Source: Pseudomonas sp. SLFW (GTDB lineage Bacteria > Pseudomonadota > Gammaproteobacteria > Pseudomonadales > Pseudomonadaceae). From it: a stretch of 64,000 nt of DNA. The notes below the pieces were generated by a model. That model made no database searches. It saw only the letters and a program-made list of their open reading frames with translations, and was not told the DNA's origin. Positions within the stretch are counted from its first letter, which is position 1. Each line of letters opens with the position of its first letter. The translations under genes and the position numbers were made by a program. This document shows positions 10,094-19,510 of this stretch, one piece after another. Location: assembly GCF_009905615.1 (NCBI RefSeq), contig NZ_JAAAKW010000003.1, positions 434,001 to 498,000 of the forward strand, given 5' to 3'.

Positions 10094-10675
10094 ATGAACA
10101 GCACGACTTCACGCCTGCACAGCCTTCCCGCTCACCACTACGACCGCATCACTCGCCTTTTTCACTGGCTGACCGCCGCGGTTGTCATTTTTCTGTTCGC
10201 CAGCGCCCACATCTGGGCGTTTCTCGCCAAAGGCACGGACCTGCGCAAGGGGCTACAGTCAGTGCATATTTCCTTGGGCATCGCTTTTGCCGTGCTGATC
10301 GTCGCGCGCATCGTGTGGCGCGTGTTCGGTGGCAATCGCCCGAAACACGACACCCACCCCGCCGCCCATCTGGCGGCCAGCCTCGGGCACGGCGTGCTGT
10401 ACCTGCTGTTGCTGGCGCAGATCTCGCTGGGTTTTCTGTTTCGCTGGGCGCAGGGTGAGCCGTTCACGTTCTTTGGCTTATTTCCGATCCCGGCGCCGTT
10501 CGCCATCGATCACGGGCTGCGGAGCACCTTGGGCGGTCTGCATGACAACGTTGCCTGGGCGATCATCTTTTTGGCAGGGGTGCATGCCGCCGCTGCGTTG
10601 TGGCATCACTACATCATCGGCGACAGCACCTTGAAACGCATGTTGCCGATGCCTCTCGGGGATCTGCGCGGCTGA
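10094..10675 (+). CDS. Cytochrome b561 family protein
   Basis: 193 aa, four predicted membrane helices. Histidines in HYDRITRLFHWLTA (helix 1), SVHISLG (helix 2) and LHDNVAW / GVHAAAALWHHY (helices 3 and 4) are placed as the b-type haem ligands of the family. Start ATG at 10094 follows GGGGA. Such proteins shuttle electrons between quinol and a periplasmic acceptor. It heads a same-strand cluster with a TPR protein and an ECF sigma/anti-sigma pair. Confidence 0.87.
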   Translation: MNSTTSRLHSLPAHHYDRITRLFHWLTAAVVIFLFASAHIWAFLAKGTDLRKGLQSVHISLGIAFAVLIVARIVWRVFGGNRPKHDTHPAAHLAASLGHGVLYLLLLAQISLGFLFRWAQGEPFTFFGLFPIPAPFAIDHGLRSTLGGLHDNVAWAIIFLAGVHAAAALWHHYIIGDSTLKRMLPMPLGDLRG

Positions 10676-10766
10676 TCCTTCGCTGACCGGGCCTGCACCC
10701 GGTCGTTGTGGTGTTCGGCAGGGCCGAACGCGTATTCGATCCCATCATTTACGGAGCATGAGAACC

Positions 10767-11318
10767 ATGAACACACAGTCGGCACATGCCACGCCCTCCC
10801 GTCCTTCCCTGTTGCTGGGGGCCTGCGTGGCCCTGGCGCTGTTCGCCGGTCAGGCCAACGCCTCGGGCGACGAATCCGCCCCGCCCAAGCCCAACTGCCC
10901 GAAAGGCCAGGTCTGGGACAGCAAATCCGGCAAATGCGTGATGCAGACCAGCAAGGCCACCTCGGACGCCGACCGCACCGATTATGCCTACCGCCTCGCC
11001 AAAGACGGCCGCTACGAAGAAGCGCTGTCGCTGCTCGACACCCTGCAAAACCCGAATACCGCGAAGGCGCTGAACTATCGCGGCTACGCCACCCGCAAAT
11101 TGGGCCGGACCGATGAAGGCATCGGCTACTACCTGAAATCCGTGGCCCTGGACCCCAACTACGCACAAGTGCGGGAGTACCTGGGCGAGGCGTACGTGAT
11201 CAAGGGCCGCGTCGATCTCGCTCAAGAACAGTTGGTGAAGATCAAGGCGCTGTGCAGCACCACCTGTGAAGAGTACGAAGACTTGGCCGACGCCATCGCC
11301 GCAGCGCCGCAGACCTGA
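10767..11318 (+). CDS. Periplasmic TPR-repeat protein
   Basis: 183 aa. The ATG at 10767 is preferred over 10758, because GGAG is ten bases before it but only one base before the earlier ATG. Residues 1-32 are a signal peptide cut after GQANA. A short Cys pair (NCPKGQVWDSKSGKCV) is followed by about three tetratricopeptide repeats (ALSLLDTLQNPNTAKALNYRG, then GIGYYLKSVALDPNYAQVRE). Probably an exported scaffold; its partner is unknown. Confidence 0.8.
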   Translation: MNTQSAHATPSRPSLLLGACVALALFAGQANASGDESAPPKPNCPKGQVWDSKSGKCVMQTSKATSDADRTDYAYRLAKDGRYEEALSLLDTLQNPNTAKALNYRGYATRKLGRTDEGIGYYLKSVALDPNYAQVREYLGEAYVIKGRVDLAQEQLVKIKALCSTTCEEYEDLADAIAAAPQT

Positions 11319-11360
11319 GTTCGCTTCAGTGAATGATGAGCGACAGGCCGGGAGGCCATC

Positions 11361-11885
11361 ATAGGCAGAGACGCTGAGTTTCGCCGGGAGCTGGGTCTTC
11401 TGTTGCCAAGGTTGTGGCGATACGGCTGGGTGCTGTCTCGACAAAAGCACCTGGCCGATGATCTGGTGCAAGCCACCTGTGTCCGGGCGCTGGAGCGTGC
11501 CGCGCAGTTCGCCGCGGGCACCCGTCTGGACCGTTGGCTGTTGGCGATCATGCATTCGATCTGGCTCAACGAACTGCGCTCGCAACGGGTCCGTCAGGGC
11601 CAGGGTTTCGTCGATGCCGAGCAGGAACTGTCCTTTGACGGGGAAAGCCAGGCGCAGAAAGAGGTCCTCGCCGCCCAAGTGATCAAACGTGTCAACGCGC
11701 TGCCGGAAGCCCAACGCGAAACGGTCTTTCTGACCTATGTCGAAGGACTTTCGTACAAGGAGACTGCCGACATCCTGCAAATTCCCGTGGGCACCGTCAT
11801 GAGCCGATTGGCGGCCGCGCGCCTGAAACTGGCTGAAACCGCACCACCCGCCATGTCGAGCCCTTCGACAGGAGAACGGCGATGA
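11361..11885 (+). CDS. ECF-type RNA polymerase sigma factor, start codon uncertain
   Basis: About 174 aa. Region 2 (LADDLVQATCVRALERAAQF) and region 4 (LPEAQRETVFLTYVEGLSYK, helix-turn-helix VGTVMSRLAAARLKL) are clear. The frame is open back to a TGA at 11337, but contains no ATG or GTG before region 2. A TTG at 11403 would cut into region 2. GGGAGG at 11350-11355 sits five bases before ATA (11361) and two before ATC (11358), so a rare AUA/AUC start is possible and is used here. The stop overlaps the anti-sigma gene by four bases. Confidence 0.85.
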   Translation: MGRDAEFRRELGLLLPRLWRYGWVLSRQKHLADDLVQATCVRALERAAQFAAGTRLDRWLLAIMHSIWLNELRSQRVRQGQGFVDAEQELSFDGESQAQKEVLAAQVIKRVNALPEAQRETVFLTYVEGLSYKETADILQIPVGTVMSRLAAARLKLAETAPPAMSSPSTGERR

Positions 11886-12667
11886 CCCACGATACGACAC
11901 ACGCCCCCCCTTCGGACGAATGGCTGGTCGCCTGGCTGGACGACGAACTCGACCGGGAACAACGCCAGTCCATCGATGACCTGCTGCGCACCGACGCCTC
12001 GGTCGCGGCACGGTTTGAACGGCTGAAACGGTCGGACCTGCCGTTTCGCGAAGCGTTTGATTCGGTCCTGGACGATGCCCCCACCGCACGCCTGCAACAC
12101 ATGCTCGACGGGTTGCCCGCAGCGGCCGCACCACCGAAGCCAGCCCTGAGCCGTCGCGGTTTCCTGGCCATGGCCGCGACCTTCGTTGTCGCCGGAATCG
12201 CCGCAGATCGCCTGTTTATGGGGGTCCAAAGCCCTAAATCCGGCGGCGGATGGCGCGGTTCGGTGGCCGAATACATGGCGTTGTACACCCCGCAAACCCT
12301 CGACAACCTGACCGCTGACCGCTCGTCCCATGTCTCCCAGTTGAGTTCGGTGGGACAACAGCTCGGCCTGGCGCTGAACCCTGAAATGGTGGCATTGCCC
12401 GGTGCGGAATTCCGGCGGGCGCAAATCCTCGACTACGACGGCGTGCTTATCGGCCAATTGACCTACCTCGATGCCCGGCACGGCCCCTTGGCGTTGTGCA
12501 TCAATCAAGCACGCACCGGCAGCGAAACCCTTGGCCGGGAACAACGCCTGGGACTCAACGTGGTGTACTGGTCCAACACCCGGCAGGACTTCATGCTGGT
12601 GGGCAAAAACCCGTTCGAAGACCTGGAGATCATGGCCCGCAGCGTTCAGAAACGCCTTCCGGTCTGA
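11882..12667 (+). CDS. Anti-sigma factor
   Basis: 261 aa, starting inside the sigma stop (ATGA overlap), which implies translational coupling. An N-terminal cytoplasmic anti-sigma domain (EWLVAWLDDELDREQRQSID) precedes a single membrane helix (FLAMAATFVVAGIAADRLFM, about residues 95-115) introduced by an SRRG sequence like a Tat motif. The rest is a periplasmic sensor domain. It should hold the ECF sigma at the membrane until a periplasmic signal arrives. Confidence 0.88.
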   Translation: MTHDTTHAPPSDEWLVAWLDDELDREQRQSIDDLLRTDASVAARFERLKRSDLPFREAFDSVLDDAPTARLQHMLDGLPAAAAPPKPALSRRGFLAMAATFVVAGIAADRLFMGVQSPKSGGGWRGSVAEYMALYTPQTLDNLTADRSSHVSQLSSVGQQLGLALNPEMVALPGAEFRRAQILDYDGVLIGQLTYLDARHGPLALCINQARTGSETLGREQRLGLNVVYWSNTRQDFMLVGKNPFEDLEIMARSVQKRLPV

Positions 12668-12806
12668 TGCACCGTTCAGGGGTTTAACTGGAGTCGAGAG
12701 GCGGTTTCTGGTCTAGTAGCGCTCGCATTGACCGGAATCGACACGGCATCGGCTCCAGACCGGCCTGTCGCTGCAACACGCTTTCACGAATTCGAAGGAA
12801 CCCTTG

Positions 12807-13193
12807 ATGTCTGCCCACCGCTTGAAACTCGCCCTCGCTTGCCTGCCGTTGCTCGCCTCCCTGATCGCCACGCCGGCTTTCGCCCATGCGCACCTGGAGA
12901 GCCAACTGCCTGCCGCCGACAGCGAAGTGACCACGCCCAAGGAACTGCGCCTGAATTTCTCAGAAGGCGTCGAAGAAAAATTCACCAAAGTCGCGATCAG
13001 CCTCGATGGTCCGGGGGAAACCACCGAAATCATCCAGACCCAGAGCGTCACTACCGACCCCGCCGATAAAAAAGTGCTGATCGTGGTCCCGGCCGTCCCG
13101 CTGGCCCCGGGCAAATACAAGGTCGAATGGCATGCGGTGTCGGTCGATACGCACAAAAGCGAAGGCGTTTATCGCTTTCAGGTGACGCCATAA
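12807..13193 (+). CDS. copC: CopC/YobA-family periplasmic copper-binding protein
   Basis: 128 aa from ATG 12807. The signal peptide ends in TPAFA, giving a mature N-terminus starting HAHLES, so a histidine is at or next to position 1 as needed for Cu(II). The C-terminal WHAVSVDTHKSEGVYRF supplies the Asp/His partners. It is a single seven-stranded beta sandwich. It lies four bases upstream of copD, forming the usual copper-handling pair. Confidence 0.92.
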   Translation: MSAHRLKLALACLPLLASLIATPAFAHAHLESQLPAADSEVTTPKELRLNFSEGVEEKFTKVAISLDGPGETTEIIQTQSVTTDPADKKVLIVVPAVPLAPGKYKVEWHAVSVDTHKSEGVYRFQVTP

Positions 13194-13197
13194 CGCC

Positions 13198-14067
13198 ATG
13201 CAAGAAGGGTTGATCCTGTGCCGGTTCGTGCACTTCGGCGCTGTCTTGCTGCTGTTCGGTTCGGGCCTGTTTCGCAGTGTGCTATTCACTTCGAACCTGA
13301 CGGCGTTCGTAACACGTCCCGACAGCCGTCGACTTGACCTCCAGCTCGCGTGGCTGACCGGCACGGCGCTGCTGAGCGCACTGGACTGGCTGATGCTGAC
13401 CGCCGGGAGCATGGCCGGTGACTGGCGCGAAGGGTTTGCGCCCTCCACGCTCGCACTGGTCCTGGGCCACACCTTCTTCGGTCACGTCTGGGTCGTGCAT
13501 CTGGCGCTCAATCTGCTGGCACTGATCTGGGTGATCCGTCCGGGCATATCGGTGAAATCGCGCCTTTGGATCAACGCCCTTTTGTTGCTGACGCTGGCGC
13601 CGGTGGGTCATGGCGCCATGTTCGACGGCCTGCGCGGCCAACTGCTGATCCTCAACCAGATGCTGCACCTGCTCGGCGTCGCCACCTGGCTGGGCGGCCT
13701 GCTGATGCTGGCCGTTCTGATCAAATCCGTTGATCCGGTGGGCCTGCGTGCCGTGCTGCTGCGCTTCAGCGGCATCGGTTACGGGCTGGTGGCGGTGATC
13801 ATCGTCACAGGGCTGGTCAACGTGCGCGCCCTGAGTGGCGGATGGTGGCCAGACCCGGCGTTTTCGGGGTTCGGCGCAGTGCTGGGGATCAAAGTGGCAC
13901 TGGTGCTGTGCATGCTGGCGCTGGCAGCGGTGAACCGAAGCCTGGCGCGCGCCCACGTCTTGCGACTTCCCGTCTTGAGGGCCAGTGTACTGCTCGAAGG
14001 CCTGTCGGGTGGGGCCGCGCTGGCGGCCGTGTCCTTGCTGGGCACTCTGCCGCCCATGCCAGGCTGA
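13198..14067 (+). CDS. copD: CopD-family copper resistance/import membrane protein
   Basis: 289 aa with about eight hydrophobic helices. Histidines placed in GHTFFGHVWVVHL and QMLHLLGVATWLGGLL match CopD. CopD works with CopC to move copper across the inner membrane. Start ATG at 13198 immediately follows copC. No cop box was identified upstream. Confidence 0.9.
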   Translation: MQEGLILCRFVHFGAVLLLFGSGLFRSVLFTSNLTAFVTRPDSRRLDLQLAWLTGTALLSALDWLMLTAGSMAGDWREGFAPSTLALVLGHTFFGHVWVVHLALNLLALIWVIRPGISVKSRLWINALLLLTLAPVGHGAMFDGLRGQLLILNQMLHLLGVATWLGGLLMLAVLIKSVDPVGLRAVLLRFSGIGYGLVAVIIVTGLVNVRALSGGWWPDPAFSGFGAVLGIKVALVLCMLALAAVNRSLARAHVLRLPVLRASVLLEGLSGGAALAAVSLLGTLPPMPG

Positions 14068-14151
14068 ATTTGACCGCAAGACTCGGGGTTCCTGACCTCG
14101 GCGCAGGCAGTAGTCTTGAGGCTCAACAGTCATTTTCAGAGGTAATGGGTC

Positions 14152-15261
14152 ATGGGCCAGGGCAAGTTGCAACGGTCTGCACAACACATCGAAGACGACC
14201 CGCGCTGGGCGGCCGTGGTAGCCCGTGACCCGGCTGCCGACGCGCAGTTCGTCTACGCCGTCCGCACGACCGGCATTTACTGCCGCCCCAGCAGCGTGTC
14301 GCGCCTGCCGCGTCCGGAGAACGTGATTTTCTTCGACTGCGCGGCGCAAGCCGAAGCCGCCGGTTACCGCCCCAGCAAACGGGCCGCTGCCGATCAGACC
14401 CACCTGGCCGAGCAACACGCCGGGATCGTCGCCAACGCGTGCCGACACATCGCCGAGGCGGAACAGCCCCCCAGCCTCAACGCCCTCGCCGCACGCTCGG
14501 GCATGAGCCCTTGGCATTTTCACCGTGTGTTCAAGGCCGTCACGGGCGTCACTCCCAAGGCCTGGGCCAGCGCCCACCGCGCCGAGCGCGTGCGCCATCG
14601 ACTGAGCGACACCCAGACCATCACCCAGGCGATGTACGACGCAGGGTTCAACTCCAACAGCCGCTTCTACGAGGCCAGCGAAACCCTGCTCGGCATGACG
14701 CCGTCGGACTACCGCAAGGGCGGGACCAACGCTGACATTCATTTTGCGGTGGGCGAATGCTTCCTTGGCTCGATTCTGGTCGCTCAGAGCCAACGCGGCG
14801 TGTGCGCGATCCTGCTCGGCGATGATCCGGACCAGCTCGTCCGCGATCTGCAAGATCAGTTTCACAACGCCACGCTGATTGGCGGCGACGGCGGATTCGA
14901 GCAGTTGGTGGCCCAGGTCGTCGGCTTCGTCGAAGCCCCCGGACTGGGTCTGGACTTGCCCCTGGATTTGCAAGGCACGGCGTTTCAGCAACGAGTCTGG
15001 CAGGCGCTGAAACACATCCCGCCAGGCACCACCGCCAGCTACGCAGACATTGCCAAACGCATCGGCGCGCCCCGCTCGTTCCGCGCCGTCGCGCAGGCGT
15101 GTGGCGCTAACCCGCTGGCAGTGGCCATCCCCTGTCATCGCGTGGTGCGCAGCGACGGCGGGCTGTCCGGATATCGCTGGGGCGCGGAGCGCAAGCGTCA
15201 GTTGCTCGACCACGAAGCACAGGCAAACCCGTGTAACAGCTTGGCGCTTGAGAAACCCTGA
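14152..15261 (+). CDS. ada: Ada: methylated-DNA repair protein and AraC-type activator
   Basis: 369 aa, with all three domains: N-terminal phosphotriester-repair domain (about 15-80), AraC helix-turn-helix (about 95-190) and C-terminal O6-methylguanine methyltransferase with PCHRV (near residue 326) and SGYRWG. The methyl-acceptor Cys44 in TGIYCRPSS is present. The other three zinc cysteines of E. coli Ada are replaced: Ser48, Ser75 (GYRPS) and Ala78 (KRA). Zinc binding and methylation-switched activation may therefore differ from E. coli. Confidence 0.93.
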   Translation: MGQGKLQRSAQHIEDDPRWAAVVARDPAADAQFVYAVRTTGIYCRPSSVSRLPRPENVIFFDCAAQAEAAGYRPSKRAAADQTHLAEQHAGIVANACRHIAEAEQPPSLNALAARSGMSPWHFHRVFKAVTGVTPKAWASAHRAERVRHRLSDTQTITQAMYDAGFNSNSRFYEASETLLGMTPSDYRKGGTNADIHFAVGECFLGSILVAQSQRGVCAILLGDDPDQLVRDLQDQFHNATLIGGDGGFEQLVAQVVGFVEAPGLGLDLPLDLQGTAFQQRVWQALKHIPPGTTASYADIAKRIGAPRSFRAVAQACGANPLAVAIPCHRVVRSDGGLSGYRWGAERKRQLLDHEAQANPCNSLALEKP

Positions 15262-15302
15262 CAGGGGCGTAACGTCCTGCGTCGGACATCTGATGAAGGA
15301 GC

Positions 15303-15758
15303 ATGGACGTGCCTGCCATTTTTCAAGCGTCGACTCACGCGGCTTCGCCCGCTTTCTGGCTGATCGCCGATCAGCTCAGCACCCGCAATGAAACAGAACG
15401 ACTCGCCTACATCCGCACCGGTTTTCCGCCGGGGTGGGTCAAGACCGTACGCAACGCATTTCAATTGAACAACAGCCAACTGGAGGCCCTGCTTAACGCC
15501 TCGATCTCGACACTGGAACGTCGGCAGCGGCAACGACGGCCACTGGATCTGGTCGGTTCTGAACGGCTGGACCGGGTCGCTGCGTTGGCCATGCGCGCCG
15601 CCGAGGTGTTCGAGGATCAAGACACCGCACGGCGCTGGATGATGACCGTTAATCGCGCCCTCAACGACCAGACCCCGCTCACTTTGTGCGAAACCGAAAT
15701 CGGCGCTGGCCAGGTTCGCCGCGCGTTGGCGGCCCTGGAACATGGCGGGGTGGTGTGA
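15303..15758 (+). CDS. Xre/ParS-type antitoxin with DUF2384 domain (MbcA-like)
   Basis: 151 aa. It has the antitoxin pattern of RES-Xre pairs: a helical DNA-binding half (PPGWVKTVRNAFQLNNSQLEALL) and a C-terminal toxin-binding half (RVAALAMRAAEVFEDQDTARRWM, then a PL.L...E.G...VRRAL pattern). RBS AAGGAGC precedes the ATG. The stop overlaps the toxin start (TGATG). It should neutralise the toxin and repress the operon. Confidence 0.9.
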   Translation: MDVPAIFQASTHAASPAFWLIADQLSTRNETERLAYIRTGFPPGWVKTVRNAFQLNNSQLEALLNASISTLERRQRQRRPLDLVGSERLDRVAALAMRAAEVFEDQDTARRWMMTVNRALNDQTPLTLCETEIGAGQVRRALAALEHGGVV

Positions 15759-16225
15759 TGCACGCCTGGAGAATCAGCAAGGCCGACGACATCACTGGCC
15801 TTACCGGCGCAGGCGCCGCCGTGTACGGCGGTCGCTGGAATCCGCCGGACGTACCCGCCGTGTACCTGGGCCTGAGTCCGTCCGGCTGCGCGCTCGACCC
15901 GGTGATCCTCGCCGGGCACGTTCCTCAACTGCGTTTCAAGCTCATGCACCTCGAATTGCCGCCCGACCCCGAACTGTATGAAACGCCCGCCGTCGACCAA
16001 TTGCCGATGGGCTGGGACAACTTCCCCGCCGACCGGCCCAGCATGGAGTACGGGGGCGAATGGCTCGAACGCAATGACCAGTTGGGATTGATCCTGCCGT
16101 CAGCCGCCATGGAGGAAATACGGCTGGTGCTGATCAATCCAAAACACCCGGCCTGCAGCCTAATCAAGGTGCTGCAAATCACCGACTTTTTCTATGGCAA
16201 ATCGGGGACCCGCAGCGCGGCTTAA
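15758..16225 (+). CDS. RES-domain NAD-degrading toxin
   Basis: 155 aa. The domain is named for Arg, Glu, Ser: Arg in YGGRWNPP, Glu in EYGGEWL and Ser in LSPSGCALD are all present. RES toxins break down NAD+ and arrest growth. The start overlaps the antitoxin stop. The end is convergent with, and overlaps by four bases, the acuI stop. Confidence 0.9.
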   Translation: MHAWRISKADDITGLTGAGAAVYGGRWNPPDVPAVYLGLSPSGCALDPVILAGHVPQLRFKLMHLELPPDPELYETPAVDQLPMGWDNFPADRPSMEYGGEWLERNDQLGLILPSAAMEEIRLVLINPKHPACSLIKVLQITDFFYGKSGTRSAA

Positions 16226-17205
16226 CGCCCGGTGTCAACGACCACCCGCCCACGTACCTGCCCATCCATCAGCCGATGGGCAGTCGCGATCACCTCACTC
16301 AAGCCGATTTCGTGGCTGATCAGCGCCAGCGCCTTCGGGTCCAGGTCGGTCGCCAGTCGTGTCCATGCGTCGATACGGTCCTGACGCGGACGCATGACGC
16401 TGTCGATGCCCGCCAGCGTGACACCGCGCAAGATGAAAGGCGCGACCGAGGCGGGAAAGTCCATGCCTTGGGCCAGCCCGCAGGCGGCGACCGTGCCCCA
16501 ATAACGGGTGCTGGCGCAGACATTGGCCAAGGTGTGACTGCCCACCGAATCGATGGCGCCTGCCCAGCGCTCTTTGGCCAGAGGGCGTCCGGGCTCGGAC
16601 AGGGTGGCGCGGTCGATGATCTCGGCCGCGCCCAGCTGCTTCAGGTATTCAGCTTCGGAGGCCCGCCCGGTGGACGCCACCACGCGATAACCGAGTTTCG
16701 CCAGCAAGGCAATCGAGAAGCTGCCGACGCCGCCATTGGCGCCGGTCACCAACACGTCGCCCTTGTCCGGGGTCACGCCGTTCTTCTCCAGCGCCATCAC
16801 CGCTAGCATGGCTGTGTAACCTGCTGTGCCGATGGCCATCGCCTGGGCGGGGGTGAACGCCGCATTCAGCGGGATCAGCCATTTACCTTGAACCCGCGCC
16901 ACCTGCGCCAGCCCACCCCAATGCCCTTCGCCAACACCCCAACCGTTGAGCACGACCGCATCGCCGGACTTGAAATCCGGATCGCCGCTGTCCTCGACAA
17001 TGCCCGCCAGATCAACGCCCGGCACCATCGGAAATTGACGGACAATCGGCCCCTTGCCGGTGATCGCCAGGGCATCCTTGTAGTTGAGTGTGCTGTGGGA
17101 CACCCGCACGGTGACGTCGCCTGCGGGCAGCTGCGACTCATCGATAGACGCCAGTTTGACGTGATAACCGCTGTCGTCTTTATCGATCAAAATGCCATTG
17201 AACAT
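16222..17205 (-). CDS. acuI: MDR-family acrylyl-CoA reductase (YhdH/AcuI type)
   Basis: 327 aa from ATG 17205 (RBS GGAGAAGAGC); the open frame continues upstream but that part would overlap the operator and regulator gene. It is a medium-chain dehydrogenase/reductase without zinc: [17 protein letters not shown], the NADPH-binding [15 protein letters not shown] (about 150-165) and GSHTLANV are typical. It reduces acrylyl-CoA to propionyl-CoA. Divergence is not used; the TetR gene lies just upstream on the same strand with a shared operator type. Confidence 0.86.
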   Translation of the reverse strand: MFNGILIDKDDSGYHVKLASIDESQLPAGDVTVRVSHSTLNYKDALAITGKGPIVRQFPMVPGVDLAGIVEDSGDPDFKSGDAVVLNGWGVGEGHWGGLAQVARVQGKWLIPLNAAFTPAQAMAIGTAGYTAMLAVMALEKNGVTPDKGDVLVTGANGGVGSFSIALLAKLGYRVVASTGRASEAEYLKQLGAAEIIDRATLSEPGRPLAKERWAGAIDSVGSHTLANVCASTRYWGTVAACGLAQGMDFPASVAPFILRGVTLAGIDSVMRPRQDRIDAWTRLATDLDPKALALISHEIGLSEVIATAHRLMDGQVRGRVVVDTGR

Positions 17206-17217
17206 GCTCTTCTCCCA

Positions 17218-17236
17218 TATAGACCGGTCGTCTATA
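17218..17236. promoter_or_regulatory. TetR-type operator before acuI
   Basis: Inverted repeat TATAGAC (17218-17224) / GTCTATA (17230-17236) just upstream of the acuI start. It closely resembles the palindrome upstream of the TetR gene (17903-17919), as expected for sites of one repressor. Confidence 0.78.
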
Positions 17237-17252
17237 AATAGAGCCGAAGAAA

Positions 17253-17891
17253 TCAGCGTGGCAGCCCACGCAGAAACCCGGCGATGAATGTATTGAGGGG
17301 GGTGTCGCTCTGAACGAGCCGTGCGCGCAACACGGCGCCTTCCCAACCGATCCAGAAATACGCGGCCAGCTCGCCACAATCCGCACGCCCTGGCAGTTCT
17401 CCAACGGCCTTTGCCGCATCGAAGCAAGCACACAAGCGCCGTTGCCAATCGAGGAACGTCTGCTCCAGCGCGTCGCGAAACCCTTCCGGCAGCACGCTGA
17501 CTTCCTGACCCATATTGCCCACGAGGCAGCCGCGCCTGAAATCATAACGGGCCATACTCGCCTTGGAGTGCTGTACGAAACCGGCCAGGCGTTCCAGAGG
17601 CGACAGCGACTCATCCAGCAACCAGCGGTCCAGGCGCCTTGCGAAATAGCCTGCATAACTGTCCAGCACCGCGAGCCCGAACGCCTCTTTACTGGCGAAG
17701 TAATGGTAGAACGAGCCCTTGGGCACGCCCACGCGTTTCAGGATGCTGTCGATGCCAGTGGCCATGAAGCCCTGCTCGGTCAGCACTTCCACACCGCAGC
17801 GAATAAGGGCTTCACGGGTGTCGAAGTCGTCGGGGCGGGCCACTTTCGGAGGACGCCCTGGGCGTCGGGGTTTTGCGATCAGATCAGTCAT
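17253..17891 (-). CDS. acuR: TetR-family repressor, AcuR-like
   Basis: 212 aa. The basic tail RRPGRPPK leads to a TetR helix-turn-helix (residues about 25-70; [20 protein letters not shown]). The C-terminal ligand domain has the [11 protein letters not shown] signature of the TetR_C AcuR group. It is upstream of the acrylyl-CoA reductase gene on the same strand, and both promoters carry a TAGACC-N3-GTCTA type palindrome. Most likely it represses both genes and is released by acrylate or a similar compound. Confidence 0.85.
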   Translation of the reverse strand: MTDLIAKPRRPGRPPKVARPDDFDTREALIRCGVEVLTEQGFMATGIDSILKRVGVPKGSFYHYFASKEAFGLAVLDSYAGYFARRLDRWLLDESLSPLERLAGFVQHSKASMARYDFRRGCLVGNMGQEVSVLPEGFRDALEQTFLDWQRRLCACFDAAKAVGELPGRADCGELAAYFWIGWEGAVLRARLVQSDTPLNTFIAGFLRGLPR

Positions 17892-17902
17892 GGGGTGGCA
17901 TA

Positions 17903-17919
17903 TTAGACCGACCGTCTAA
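17903..17919. promoter_or_regulatory. TetR-type operator before acuR
   Basis: Inverted repeat TTAGAC (17903-17908) / GTCTAA (17914-17919), 12 bases upstream of the repressor start. It is nearly the same as the acuI operator, implying autoregulation. Confidence 0.8.
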
Positions 17920-17969
17920 TAAATCAACCTAAACCGAACGACCGCAATCTGGCTTCCTTGCCACGCGCT

Positions 17970-17997
17970 ATCGCTATATATTCCGCTGCATAGCGTT
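17970..17997. promoter_or_regulatory. ModE-like operator before modA
   Basis: CGCTATATA (17972-17980), six bases, then TGCATAGCG (17987-17995). This resembles the E. coli ModE site (CGYTATATA-N6/7-inverted half) and lies 60 bases before modA. No modE gene is in the window. Confidence 0.65.
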
Positions 17998-18034
17998 TGG
18001 CCGGTACGAGCCGACCCTGCCCTCACTCACATAA

Positions 18035-18823
<789 letters not shown>

Positions 18824-19504
18824 ATGCCGCTGGGCAGTGCCGACCTGGCGGCGATCTGGCTGACGCTGAAACTGGCGTCGTTGACCACCGTGATTCTGCT
18901 GATCGTCGGCACCCCCATCGCGTTGTGGCTGGCCCACACCCGGTCATGGCTCAAGGGCCCGGTGGGGGCTATCGTTGCCTTGCCGCTGGTGTTGCCGCCC
19001 ACGGTCATCGGCTTCTACCTTTTATTGCTACTGGGGCCGAATGGCGCGTTTGGACAATTTACCCAAAGCCTTGGGCTGGGCACGCTGACGTTCAGTTTCA
19101 GCGGCCTGGTCCTCGGTTCAGTGCTGTATTCAATGCCCTTCGTGGTCCAGCCGCTGCAGAATGCGTTCGTGGCGATTGGCCCGCGCCCGCTTGAAGTCGC
19201 CGCCACCCTGCGTGCCACCCCGTGGGACACCTTTTTTTCCGTCGTCCTGCCCCTGGCGCGCCCCGGCTTCATCACCGGCGCCATCCTCGGCTTCGCCCAC
19301 ACCGTGGGTGAATTCGGCGTGGTGTTGATGATCGGCGGCAACATCCCCGAAAAAACCCGCGTAGTCTCGACGCAGATCTACAACCACGTTGAATCCATGG
19401 AGTACGCGCAGGCCCACTGGCTCGCGGGCTTCATGCTGGTGTTCTCTTTCCTGGTTCTGTTGGCCCTCTACTCCAGCGGCAAGACCAAAGCGACCTGGAG
19501 CTGA
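18824..19504 (+). CDS. modB: Molybdate ABC transporter permease
   Basis: 226 aa with five hydrophobic helices and the EAA-loop [21 protein letters not shown] variant near residue 130 that docks ModC. The ATG directly follows the modA TAA, so translation is coupled. Forms the inner-membrane channel. Confidence 0.95.
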   Translation: MPLGSADLAAIWLTLKLASLTTVILLIVGTPIALWLAHTRSWLKGPVGAIVALPLVLPPTVIGFYLLLLLGPNGAFGQFTQSLGLGTLTFSFSGLVLGSVLYSMPFVVQPLQNAFVAIGPRPLEVAATLRATPWDTFFSVVLPLARPGFITGAILGFAHTVGEFGVVLMIGGNIPEKTRVVSTQIYNHVESMEYAQAHWLAGFMLVFSFLVLLALYSSGKTKATWS

Positions 19505-19510
19505 TCCGTC

